Positions 16,016 through 23,362 of a DNA stretch of 64,000 nt are shown piece after piece. This DNA comes from Acidimicrobiales bacterium. GTDB taxonomy: Bacteria > Actinomycetota > Acidimicrobiia > Acidimicrobiales > JAHWLA01. The notes beneath the pieces were generated by a model. The model was not told where the DNA came from. It worked only from the letters and a program-made list of their open reading frames with translations, and did no database searches. Position 1 is the first letter of the stretch. The number at the start of each line of letters is the position of its first letter. Made by a program: the position numbers and the translations under genes. Where the stretch lies: positions 1 through 64,000 of the forward strand of contig DATLNE010000009.1 of the NCBI GenBank assembly GCA_035536915.1, in the 5' to 3' direction.

Positions 16016-17340
16016 TGGGGCACACGCTCCGAACCACCCTGGTCTCCTGCGCGGTCGTGGCCGCCTCGCTGGCCCCGACGTCGCCGGCGCGTGCCGACGT
16101 CCCCCACTTCGGTTCGTTGTCGCGAGCGGCCACCGACCCCCGCATCGTGGGCATGGCGGCCACGCCCGCCAAGGACGGGTACCGCCTGGTGGCGGCCGAC
16201 GGCGGGGTGTTCACCTTCGGGCGGGCGTCGTTCCACGGATCGATGGGGGGCAAACCACTCCACCGGCCGATCGTCGGCATTGCGAGCACCCCCTCAGGCG
16301 CGGGCTACTGGCTGGTGGCGTCCGACGGCGGCATCTTCGCCTTCGGCGACGCACCCTTCCTGGGGTCGACGGGCGGGCGCCCGCTGAACCAGCCGGTGGT
16401 GGGCATGGCGGCCACCCGCTCAGGCCGGGGCTACTGGCTGGTGGCATCCGACGGCGGCATCTTCACCTTCGGCGACGCCCGCTTCTGGGGCTCCACCGGC
16501 GGCACACGGCTAAACCGGCCCGTCGTCGGCATGGCGGCCACCCCGTGGGGCGGGGGGTACTGGCTGGTGGCCTCCGACGGCGGCATCTTCACCTTCGGCG
16601 ACGCACCGTTCCTGGGGTCGATGGGCGGCACCCCGTTGCACCGGCCGGTGGTGGCCATGACGGCCACGTCGTCGGGCCGGGGCTATCGCATGGTCGGCAG
16701 CGACGGCGGCATCTTCACCTTCGGTGACGCCGCCTTCTTCGGGGCGTGGCGGCACATGGCGTCGGGCGACGCCGCCACAGCCATCGTCGACGGCGGCAAG
16801 GCGGGCGGGTACTGGGTGGTGCAGCGCTCGGGCCGGGTGGCGGCCCTGCCCGCCGAGATCGACATCGAGCTCGACGTCTTCCGCCGGGTGAACGACGAGC
16901 GCCGGGCACGCGGCATCGCCGCGCTGGTGTGGGACGAGCGGCTGGCCGCCATGGCCCGCGACTGGAGCCGGGAGATGGCTCGCCGCAACACCCTGTTCCA
17001 CCGGTCGAGCCTGTCGACGCCGGGCTTCGCGGGCATGGGCGAGAACGTCTTCGTGTCGGGCTCTAGCGGCTTCGACCTCCGCACGTTCCCGACCAGCGGC
17101 ACCGCCCATACAACGTGGATGCAGTCGAGCGGGCACCGTCACAACATCCTGCAGCCCGGCTACGACGCCGCGGGCATCGGCGCCTACTGCGCCCCCAACG
17201 GCCGCCTGTGGGCGGTGGAGAACTTCGGGCGGTACTCCGGCTCGTCGCGCCCCGGCTACACCCAGTCGGCGCCGCCGCTGCACCCCTTCGCCCGCCCCGA
17301 CGGCGGTGGCCCCACGTGCACCGGGGAGAGCCGCAGCTAA
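16015..17340 (+). CDS. Secreted CAP-domain protein with N-terminal glycine-rich propeller-like repeats
   Basis: A 441-aa exported protein. Residues 1-28 are a signal peptide ending SPARA. Residues ~40-290 hold five to six repeats of ~47 aa built on GYWLVASDGGIFTFGDA, then F.GS.GG and RPVVGMAAT, probably beta-propeller blades. A CAP/SCP domain follows (~295-420), with NDERRARG, GENVF and HRHNILQPGYDAAGIGAYC. ATG 16015 overlaps the GH38 stop (TGATG). The repeats are also conserved at DNA level. It is convergent with the six-hairpin glycosidase, 4 bp overlapping. It likely acts at the cell surface; enzymatic role unknown. Confidence 0.85.
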   Translation: MGHTLRTTLVSCAVVAASLAPTSPARADVPHFGSLSRAATDPRIVGMAATPAKDGYRLVAADGGVFTFGRASFHGSMGGKPLHRPIVGIASTPSGAGYWLVASDGGIFAFGDAPFLGSTGGRPLNQPVVGMAATRSGRGYWLVASDGGIFTFGDARFWGSTGGTRLNRPVVGMAATPWGGGYWLVASDGGIFTFGDAPFLGSMGGTPLHRPVVAMTATSSGRGYRMVGSDGGIFTFGDAAFFGAWRHMASGDAATAIVDGGKAGGYWVVQRSGRVAALPAEIDIELDVFRRVNDERRARGIAALVWDERLAAMARDWSREMARRNTLFHRSSLSTPGFAGMGENVFVSGSSGFDLRTFPTSGTAHTTWMQSSGHRHNILQPGYDAAGIGAYCAPNGRLWAVENFGRYSGSSRPGYTQSAPPLHPFARPDGGGPTCTGESRS

Positions 17341-19643
17341 CCGGCCACGTGCTGGGCGAGCAGGGCCTCGCCCCGGAACTCGGTCGTCGACCAAGCGGGG
17401 TCGAGGCCGGGAGCGCTCAAGCGCACCGACTCCACGCCGGGGTGCGGCACCAGCTCCCACAACAACGCCGGGCGCTCCCCGTGCCAGCGCACGGCAAACG
17501 ACAGCAGCCCGTAGTGGGTCGGCGCGTCGTGCACCTCGATCCCCTGCCCCGCCCACTCCTCGGGCAGCATCGAGCACAGAGCCAAGCCGCCGTCGCCGTC
17601 GAGCTCGCGCACCAGCAGCATGCGCACGAACGACAGGAAGTCGGCCGCCGCCCAGCCGTGGTGGCCGTCGCCCATGCAGCCGGTGCCCAACTGCGGGTGG
17701 ATGGCTTCGGGCCACGTAAAGGTGTCGGTGGCCGCGCTCACCATCCACGCCAGACGCTGCAGCGCCCGCCTGTCGCCTGCGGCGAGCTCCACGGCGGCCA
17801 ACTGCAAGGTGAGGTACGTGCCCAGCCCGGTGTGGGAGATGCCCTGGAAGAAGGCGTCGCCGATGGAGAACTGCTGCCGCACCAACTCGGCGGTGGCGAC
17901 CACGGCGGGGTCGGTGGGGGCCAGCACGCCCAACGGCGAACACGCCACCAACGAGCCGATGACACCGGGGTCGAGGCGGCGCCGCGGCCCGGCGGGCATG
18001 GCGTCGGTGCCCAAGCGCTCGCGCACGAGGGCGAGCGACTCATGCAGCGCGGCCCGCAACGACGCCGCCCACTCGTCTGCCTGGGCGGCGGCGTCGGTCT
18101 CCCCGCACGCCCGCAACAACTCAGCGCCGTCGAGCAGCCCCCGCAACGACCAGAACGAGTCCCAGTAGTAGAAGTCGAAGGGTCCGAGGTGCTCGGCCGA
18201 GATCGACGCAGGCATGAGGCCGCGCAACGCCGGGTCGTCGCGCCGGCGCTTGCCCCCGCGCTTGCGTTCGATCCACTGCACGGCGGCGGTCACCACCAAC
18301 GGGTCGATCACCGAGGTGTCGCGGTGCAGCCGCCAGTGCTCGGCCATGGCGAACAGTGCAGCGCCGTTGGCGTCCCACTCCTGGCGCTGCGAGAAGAAGA
18401 AGCCGTCGGAGCGCATGCGCGAGGGGAAGTGGGCGATGACCTCGGCCGACTCGGCGGCGAAGCCGTAGCGGTCGAGGGCAGCCAGCATGTAGGCCGCATC
18501 GCGGAACCAGAAGCGGTGGTACGTGTACGGCCCCGGCACGATCTCGTTGCCGTCGTGGAACAACAGGATGTAGCGCCGATTGGCGGCCACGGCGTCGGCC
18601 AGCCGGCCCGCCGGCAGCTCCAGGCGCATGCCGCGGTCGGACTGGGCCTGCCAGCCACGGGCCACGTCGGCGCCCGAGGGCAGCGCGGCGGGCATCGAGG
18701 GCAGCCGTTCCACCCGGCGCCGGGTGAGCCCCTTGCGCCGGGTGCGGCGCGATGCGGCCAGCGGCACGGCGACACGCAGGACCGCGGTGTGGGGCAGCGG
18801 GAACAGGAACGCCGCTTGGGCCAAGCCCACGTCGCAACGCAACGGGTCGGGTAACGACGAGCTCGCCTCCCCCGCGGTCACGAGGTGGGCAGAGTCGCCG
18901 TCGTGGAAGGTCGAGCCCGCCATGCGGGCGGGCGCCTTGGGGAACAGCAGGGCGGGACGGCCGTCGACCGTGACCACGTTGTCGACCAGGCGGATGCGCT
19001 CCACGATGGCGAGGCCCTCGGGGTTGTAGGGGCGCACGGCCAAGGCGACCGCGAAGGGCACGGGCGAGCGGTTCTCGATCTCCACCACCACGAGCTCTTC
19101 GACGCCGGGCACGGCGTAGACGCGCTGGGCGGCGTCGCCCCCGGGCACCCGCAGCAGCGTCTCCACCACCGGCGAGTTGTCGACCAACTGCTGGCGCACG
19201 CCCGCCTCACGCGAGGGGAAGTGCCAGCGGTCCTCGGCGCCGATCCACCAGTCGAGCGACCATCCGTCGAACCACGGCGTCACCAGCCCCCGGGGGTCGA
19301 CGATGGCCTCGCGGGGCGAACCCACGTTGCCGACCATGGTCCAGTTGCGGCCGGTGAGGTTGGTCAGCAGCGGCACGTGCCCGCGGGGCACGAAGGCGGG
19401 CGAACGCGGATCGATCTGGCGCTCCAGCCAGTGCGGCCACACCCAGTCGACGCCGAGTTGCGCGGCTGCTCGGGTGCGCACGCCCCGGAACAACGTGCGG
19501 GCACCGACGGGCAGCAGTTCACCGGGAAGCTCCACCTCCACCGCCTCGCCCAGCCGCTGAAAGGTCGAGAGGTGGCGCACGATGTCGTCGTCGATGCGGA
19601 AGTGGCCCATGGCGCGGCGCAGCGCCCACGTCTTGATCCCCAC
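17337..19643 (-). CDS. Six-hairpin glycosidase, amylo-alpha-1,6-glucosidase / debranching-like
   Basis: A ~768-aa protein with an N-terminal beta-sandwich part (TNLTGRNWTMVGN, WFDGWSLDWWIG) and a C-terminal (alpha/alpha)6 barrel. Conserved-looking acidic patches are YHRFWFRDAAYMLAAL, FFSQRQEWDANGAAL and WPEAIHPQLGTGCMGDGHHGW. This layout resembles glycogen-debranching or GH15/GH63-like enzymes acting on alpha-glucans, but the family number cannot be fixed by eye. GTG 19643 overlaps the gpsA stop by one base. No signal peptide, so probably intracellular. Confidence 0.7.
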   Translation of the reverse strand: MGIKTWALRRAMGHFRIDDDIVRHLSTFQRLGEAVEVELPGELLPVGARTLFRGVRTRAAAQLGVDWVWPHWLERQIDPRSPAFVPRGHVPLLTNLTGRNWTMVGNVGSPREAIVDPRGLVTPWFDGWSLDWWIGAEDRWHFPSREAGVRQQLVDNSPVVETLLRVPGGDAAQRVYAVPGVEELVVVEIENRSPVPFAVALAVRPYNPEGLAIVERIRLVDNVVTVDGRPALLFPKAPARMAGSTFHDGDSAHLVTAGEASSSLPDPLRCDVGLAQAAFLFPLPHTAVLRVAVPLAASRRTRRKGLTRRRVERLPSMPAALPSGADVARGWQAQSDRGMRLELPAGRLADAVAANRRYILLFHDGNEIVPGPYTYHRFWFRDAAYMLAALDRYGFAAESAEVIAHFPSRMRSDGFFFSQRQEWDANGAALFAMAEHWRLHRDTSVIDPLVVTAAVQWIERKRGGKRRRDDPALRGLMPASISAEHLGPFDFYYWDSFWSLRGLLDGAELLRACGETDAAAQADEWAASLRAALHESLALVRERLGTDAMPAGPRRRLDPGVIGSLVACSPLGVLAPTDPAVVATAELVRQQFSIGDAFFQGISHTGLGTYLTLQLAAVELAAGDRRALQRLAWMVSAATDTFTWPEAIHPQLGTGCMGDGHHGWAAADFLSFVRMLLVRELDGDGGLALCSMLPEEWAGQGIEVHDAPTHYGLLSFAVRWHGERPALLWELVPHPGVESVRLSAPGLDPAWSTTEFRGEALLAQHVAG

Positions 19644-20650
19644 TAGTGCTTGATTCCGTGGAGCTCCGGCTTGGCCTCGCGGCGCATGAGCGACGGGATG
19701 ACCTCCGCCGCCTTCTTGCCTTCGTAGAGCACGGCCACCACCTGCTCGGCGATGGGCATCTCCACGCCGACCCGGGCCGCCAGGTCGACGACGGCGCGCG
19801 ACGTCTTCACGCCCTCGGCCACCATCTTCATCTCGGCGGTGATCTCTTCGATGGTGCGGCCCTTGCCCAGTTCTTCCCCCACGTAGCGGTTGCGGCTCTG
19901 GTGGCTGATGCAGGTGGCGACAAGGTCGCCCATGCCCGCCAGGCCGGAGAACGTCAGCGGCTCGCCGCCCAGGGCCACGCCGAGGCGGGTGAGCTCGGCC
20001 AGGCCTCGGGTGATCAAGGCGGCACGGGTGTTGTCGCCGAATCCCATGCCGTCGGCCATGCCCGAGGCGATGGCCATGACGTTCTTCAACGCCCCTGCCA
20101 CCTCGCAGCCCACCAAGTCGGCGTTGGTGTAGACCCGAAAGGCATCGGTGGAGAACACCTTTTGGAGCTCGTCGGACAGGGCGTCGTCGGTCGTCGCCAC
20201 CACCGACGCCGCGGGCTGGCCCGCCACGATCTCCTTGGCCAGGTTGGGTCCGGTGAGCACGCCCGTGGGGCGCCCGGGCGCCACCTCGGCCACCACTTCG
20301 GTCATGCGCTTGAGCGTCTGCTGCTCGACGCCCTTGGCCAACGAGATGACCGGCAATCCCTCGGCCAGGAACGGGACCGCTTCGGCCAGGATGTCGCGGA
20401 AGCCGTGCGAAGGCACGCCCATGACGACCACCGATGCCCCTTCGACCGCTTCCTCCAGCGAGGAGGTGCCCGACAGCGCCGGGGGCAGTTCGACGTCGGG
20501 CAGATAGGCGCTGTTGCAGTGCCGCTCGGTGATGTCGGCCGCCAGTTCGGGACGACGAGCCCACAGCACGGTCGGGACTTTCGACGCGGCGATGGCGGCA
20601 ACGGCCGTCCCCCACGATCCCGCCCCGATCACCGCCACTCGCCTCGTCAC
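19643..20650 (-). CDS. gpsA: Glycerol-3-phosphate dehydrogenase [NAD(P)+]
   Basis: A ~335-aa enzyme reducing dihydroxyacetone phosphate to sn-glycerol-3-phosphate for phospholipid synthesis. The nucleotide-binding VAVIGAGSWGTAVAAI, the SLAKGVE segment, TGPNLAKEIV and the catalytic GALKNVMAIASGMADG are all present. Two starts are possible. GTG 20650 (MTRRVAVIGAG) lies 7 nt after a TATGGT -10 box and gives the usual short N-terminus. ATG 20662 adds four residues. It is divergent from cofC across a very short shared promoter and continues into the glycosidase gene. Confidence 0.95.
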   Translation of the reverse strand: MTRRVAVIGAGSWGTAVAAIAASKVPTVLWARRPELAADITERHCNSAYLPDVELPPALSGTSSLEEAVEGASVVVMGVPSHGFRDILAEAVPFLAEGLPVISLAKGVEQQTLKRMTEVVAEVAPGRPTGVLTGPNLAKEIVAGQPAASVVATTDDALSDELQKVFSTDAFRVYTNADLVGCEVAGALKNVMAIASGMADGMGFGDNTRAALITRGLAELTRLGVALGGEPLTFSGLAGMGDLVATCISHQSRNRYVGEELGKGRTIEEITAEMKMVAEGVKTSRAVVDLAARVGVEMPIAEQVVAVLYEGKKAAEVIPSLMRREAKPELHGIKH

Positions 20651-20657
20651 AACGCTC

Positions 20658-20671
20658 ACCATAGTTAGGCT
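20658..20671. promoter_or_regulatory. Back-to-back leaderless promoters for gpsA and cofC
   Basis: TATGGT on the minus strand (20658-20663) ends 7 nt before GTG 20650. TAGGCT on the plus strand (20666-20671) ends 6 nt before GTG 20678. The boxes are two bases apart, so the two polymerases would exclude each other. Confidence 0.5.
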
Positions 20672-20677
20672 CGTGTC

Positions 20678-21247
20678 GTGGCCCTCGTCGCCGCCGTGCT
20701 CGTGCCGGTCAAGGCTTTCGATCGGGCCAAGGTCCGCCTGGCCCCGGCGTTGCCCGCGCCCGAACGCGCGGCACTGGCCCGCGTCATGGCCGAAGGCGTG
20801 CTGCGCGCCGCGGGCGACCTCCGCTGCGCGGTGGTGTGCGACGACCCCGCCGTCGCCGACTGGGCGCGGGCGCAGGGCGTCGAGGTGGTGTGGGCGCCGG
20901 GACGCGGCCTTAACGGCGCCGTGCAGCACGGCGTGGAGCACTTGGCGGCGTCCGGCGTCGACCACGTGACCGTGGCCCACAGCGACCTGCCGCTGGCCGA
21001 CGACCTCACCTGGGTGGCCCGCTTCGCCGGCGTGACGATCGTGCCCGACCGCCACGACAAAGGCAGCAACGTCGTCGGCGTGCCCACGGCCGCGGGCTTC
21101 CGCTTCGCCTACGGCGCCGGTTCGTTCGCCCGCCACTGCGCCGAAGCCCGCCGGCTGCGCCTGGCCTTGCGCATCTCCCGGCGGGCGCCGCTCACGTGGG
21201 ACGTCGACGTGCCCGCCGACCTCGACTACTCCCGGAGAGCCTCGTGA
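20678..21247 (+). CDS. cofC: 2-phospho-L-lactate / phosphoenolpyruvate guanylyltransferase (F420 biosynthesis)
   Basis: A 189-aa nucleotidyltransferase-fold enzyme. The N-terminus VLVPVKAFDRAKVRLAPAL is the GTP-binding segment of the CofC/FbiD family, followed by VTVAHSDLPLAD (metal-binding Asp) and PDRHDKGSNVV. It links GTP to phospholactate or phosphoenolpyruvate in coenzyme F420 synthesis. GTG 20678 is 6 nt after TAGGCT. The stop overlaps the next gene. An F420-type oxidoreductase at 30511-31374 is consistent with F420 use. Confidence 0.88.
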   Translation: MALVAAVLVPVKAFDRAKVRLAPALPAPERAALARVMAEGVLRAAGDLRCAVVCDDPAVADWARAQGVEVVWAPGRGLNGAVQHGVEHLAASGVDHVTVAHSDLPLADDLTWVARFAGVTIVPDRHDKGSNVVGVPTAAGFRFAYGAGSFARHCAEARRLRLALRISRRAPLTWDVDVPADLDYSRRAS

Positions 21248-21948
21248 AGACGCCCGAACGCGCCCTCGCCATCGCCGCCCACCCCGACGACGTGGAGTTC
21301 GGTGCGGGCGGCACCTTGGCCAAGTGGGCGAGCCAAGGCTGCGAGATCTTCCACCTGGTGTGCACCGACGGCAGCAAGGGCTCGTGGGACCCGGCCGAGG
21401 ACACCGCCCGCTTGGTGGCCGTGCGCCAAGAAGAACAACGCGCCGCCTCGCGTGCGCTGGGCGGCAAGGGCGAAGTCGTCTTCCTGGGGTGGCCCGACGG
21501 CGAACTCGAATGCGGCCTGCGCCAGCGATGGGAAGTGGCGTACTGGATCCGCAAGCTGCGGCCCGACGTGGTGCTGGGCCACGACCCATGGAAGCGCTAC
21601 CGCCTCCACCCCGACCATCGCAACGCGGGCTTCCTGGCCTGCGACGGCATCGTGGCCGCACGCGACCCCCACTTCTTCCCCGAGCAGGAGCAGGCGCCGC
21701 ACCGGCCCACAACCCTGTTGCTGTGGGAAGCCGACGAGCCCGACCACGTAGAGGACATCAGCACGTCGTTCGACGCCAAGGTGGCGGCGTTGCTCGAGCA
21801 CCGCAGCCAGCTCGTCACCACCATGCACATCGACGACCCCGACCACGCCGAGCCCTTCCGACGGCGCATGGAAGAACGGGCGGCCGAGCACGGCGAGCTC
21901 GCGGGCCTGGCGCGAGGCGAGGCCTTCAAGCGCATCACCGACCTCTGA
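21244..21948 (+). CDS. PIG-L family N-acetylglucosaminyl deacetylase
   Basis: A 234-aa zinc-dependent deacetylase of the PIG-L/LmbE superfamily. [16 protein letters not shown] holds the zinc-binding HPDD core, and [11 protein letters not shown] supplies the third ligand region. Relatives deacetylate GlcNAc-inositol (mycothiol pathway) or other N-acetyl sugars and small amides; the substrate here is open. GTG 21244 overlaps the cofC stop (GTGA), so the two are co-translated. A GC-rich hairpin follows the gene. Confidence 0.85.
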   Translation: MKTPERALAIAAHPDDVEFGAGGTLAKWASQGCEIFHLVCTDGSKGSWDPAEDTARLVAVRQEEQRAASRALGGKGEVVFLGWPDGELECGLRQRWEVAYWIRKLRPDVVLGHDPWKRYRLHPDHRNAGFLACDGIVAARDPHFFPEQEQAPHRPTTLLLWEADEPDHVEDISTSFDAKVAALLEHRSQLVTTMHIDDPDHAEPFRRRMEERAAEHGELAGLARGEAFKRITDL

Positions 21949-21959
21949 ACGCGAAGAAA

Positions 21960-21977
21960 GGGCCCCCGAAGGGGCCC
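21960..21977. terminator. GC-rich hairpin terminator between convergent genes
   Basis: GGGCCCC, tetraloop CGAA, GGGGCCC. The downstream side on the plus strand reads CTCCTTC, a weak T/C tract. It lies 11 bp after the PIG-L stop and before the convergent H1-like gene. Confidence 0.65.
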
Positions 21978-21991
21978 CTCCTTCGATCGAG

Positions 21992-22411
21992 CTAGCGCTT
22001 TGCTGCCTTCTTGGCCGGAGCCTTCTTGGCAGCAGTGGCCTTCTTGGCGGGCGCCTTCTTCGCAGGCGTTGCCTTCTTGGCCGGAGCCTTCTTGGCGGCA
22101 GTGGCCTTCTTGGCCGGTGCCTTCTTGGCCGGGGTGGCCTTCTTGGCGGGCGCCTTCTTCGCAGGCGTCGCCTTCTTGGCCGGAGCCTTCTTGGCCGGGG
22201 TGGCCTTCTTGGCCGGAGCCTTCTTGGCCGGGGTGGCCTTCTTGGCCGGCGCCTTCTTCGCAGGCGTTGCCTTCTTGGCGGGCGCCTTCTTGGCCGGAGC
22301 CTTCTTCGCAGGCGCGGCCTTCTTGGCCGGGCTCGCCTTCTTGGTGGCGCTCTTCGTGGCGGTCTTCTTGGCCGCCGCCGTGGTCTTCTTCGCAGGGGTT
22401 GCAGGGCTCAT
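21992..22411 (-). CDS. Free-standing histone H1-like lysine/alanine/proline-rich protein
   Basis: A 139-aa protein made almost wholly of the pentapeptide PAKKA and variants ([22 protein letters not shown]), ending AAKR; there is no globular domain. Such tails in actinobacterial HU (HupB) and eukaryotic H1 bind and condense DNA. ATG 22411 follows AAAGGCGGGC, and the gene lies 21 bp downstream of the HU gene, clearly in one unit. The repeats are also near-identical at DNA level, so length variation by slippage is likely. Role inferred as nucleoid compaction. Confidence 0.8.
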   Translation of the reverse strand: MSPATPAKKTTAAAKKTATKSATKKASPAKKAAPAKKAPAKKAPAKKATPAKKAPAKKATPAKKAPAKKATPAKKAPAKKATPAKKAPAKKATPAKKAPAKKATAAKKAPAKKATPAKKAPAKKATAAKKAPAKKAAKR

Positions 22412-22432
22412 TAGGGAAGTGCCCGCCTTTCG

Positions 22433-22873
22433 CTAACGCTTCTTGGTGGACTTTGCGGCCTTCTTGGCCGGGGCCTTCTTTGCACTACCTGCTGCGGCGG
22501 CCTTCTTGGCCGGTGCTGCCTTCTTCGCCGGTGCGGCTTTCTTGGCCGGTGCGGCTTTCTTGGCCGGTGCTGCCTTCTTGGCAGCGGCCTTCTTGGCACC
22601 CGTGTTCAGTTCGCTCTTGAACGCGGCGGACGGCGCGAAGCGGACGCCCTTGGAGGCGGCGATCTTCACGGGCGCCCCGGTCTGGGGGTTGCGGCCCGTG
22701 CGAGCAGCTCGCGAGGTCGGGTTGAAGATCCCGAACCCGGAGATCGACACCTTGTTGCCTGCCTTCACGTCGCTCATCACTCCAGAGACGAACGCGTTGA
22801 CCGCGGCCTCCGCAGTACGACGATCGAGACCGGCTGCGTCTCTCACGTGCTCGACGAGTTCGGATTTGTTCAC
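22433..22873 (-). CDS. hupB: HU-family nucleoid protein with lysine-rich C-terminal tail
   Basis: A 146-aa DNA-binding protein. Residues 1-~90 are a complete HU fold ([31 protein letters not shown] with the DNA-intercalating arm). The rest is an [10 protein letters not shown]-type basic tail. GTG 22873 is preferred: GGAGGTGG lies 1 to 8 bases upstream and the N-terminus then matches HU. The earlier ATG 22885 would bury this ribosome-binding site. The tail is shorter than in mycobacterial HupB, and an additional tail-only protein follows. Confidence 0.93.
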   Translation of the reverse strand: MNKSELVEHVRDAAGLDRRTAEAAVNAFVSGVMSDVKAGNKVSISGFGIFNPTSRAARTGRNPQTGAPVKIAASKGVRFAPSAAFKSELNTGAKKAAAKKAAPAKKAAPAKKAAPAKKAAPAKKAAAAGSAKKAPAKKAAKSTKKR

Positions 22874-22908
22874 CGCCACCTCCATGGCTCAGGGGAAGTA
22901 CCTTGCAA

Positions 22909-22937
22909 ATGAAAGAGGAATGGGCGCGCAAGGTCAA
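22909..22937 (-). promoter_or_regulatory. Promoter of the HU / H1-like operon
   Basis: Minus strand: -35 TTGACC (22932-22937), 17-bp spacer, -10 TTTCAT (22909-22914). Transcription would begin near 22902, leaving a short leader that carries the GGAGGTGG ribosome-binding site. Confidence 0.5.
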
Positions 22938-22944
22938 GCATTTC

Positions 22945-22961
22945 CCCTTGTGGCACAAGGG
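22945..22961. promoter_or_regulatory. Perfect palindrome upstream of HU and the 72-aa gene
   Basis: CCCTTGTG-G-CACAAGGG, 8-bp arms, followed by TTTTCG. It fits the pattern CCCTT-GT-N5-AAGGG also seen in the leaders of both DUF222 genes. Confidence 0.55.
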
Positions 22962-22987
22962 TTTTCGAAACGGCCCCTCGGAAAAGT

Positions 22988-23009
22988 CCTTGTGGGCAAA
23001 GGGGTTTTC
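22988..23009 (+). promoter_or_regulatory. Second CCTTGT-type box in front of the 72-aa gene
   Basis: CCTTGTGGGCAAAGG followed by GGTTTTC, an imperfect direct copy of the box at 22945-22967. It ends just before ATG 23013 and would cover its ribosome-binding region. Confidence 0.4.
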
Positions 23010-23012
23010 GGC

Positions 23013-23231
23013 ATGAGCCTTCTCGAAGACGGAACCTACGACGTGGTCGTGATCGACGCGAACGAAGACGACGACGGCGTCGTGCACGTCGAAGTCACCG
23101 TCGTCAGCGGCGTCGAGAAAGGCAACGTCGTTCGCCTCTCCGGACCACGCGGACGACGCGACGCGACCGACCTGCTCGGCCTTCCGGCGACGTTGGACGT
23201 GGTCGACGGCGCGCCGCGATTGCGCTTGTAG
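23013..23231 (+). CDS. Small acidic protein of unknown function
   Basis: A 72-aa protein starting at ATG 23013 (MSLLEDGTYDVVVIDAN). It is acidic in the first half (ANEDDDG) and basic in a short central RGRRD patch, with alternating hydrophobic residues that suggest a small beta-barrel. No family was recognised. It is divergent from the HU operon, and two palindromic boxes lie between them, so the two directions may be co-regulated. A TPP riboswitch starts ~40 bp downstream. Confidence 0.55.
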   Translation: MSLLEDGTYDVVVIDANEDDDGVVHVEVTVVSGVEKGNVVRLSGPRGRRDATDLLGLPATLDVVDGAPRLRL

Positions 23232-23271
23232 CTCCTCGCGCCACCGACTCGCTGCTACCGTCCCAACTCGT

Positions 23272-23356
23272 CAACCGGGGAGCCCGTCAGGGCTGAGAGG
23301 GGTGCAACGCACCCGACCCGCCGAACCTGCTCCGGGTAATGCCGGCGAAGGGAGCC
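23272..23356 (+). ncRNA. TPP riboswitch (THI element)
   Basis: The conserved core is visible: GGGGAGCCC opening stem, GGGCTGAGAGGG with the CTGAGA pyrimidine-sensor loop (23293-23298), a variable GGGGTGCAACGCACCC hairpin, CCGAACCTG, then GGGTAATGCCGGCGAAGGGA. The 3' strand of the closing stem contains AGGGAG, the ribosome-binding site for ATG 23363. Thiamine pyrophosphate binding should therefore block translation. Confidence 0.95.
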
Positions 23357-23362
23357 ACAGAC

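Noticed and set aside
21992-22411. Regular short DNA repeats that look at first like a CRISPR array
   Set aside because: The 15- to 30-base periods are codon repeats of PAKKA without unique spacers, and no cas genes are present.
22000-22620. Plus-strand Trp/Pro/Ser-repeat and Ala/Gly/Phe-repeat open frames opposite the nucleoid protein genes
   Set aside because: They are antisense images of the PAKKA codons; the minus strand has proper starts, ribosome-binding sites and the HU domain.
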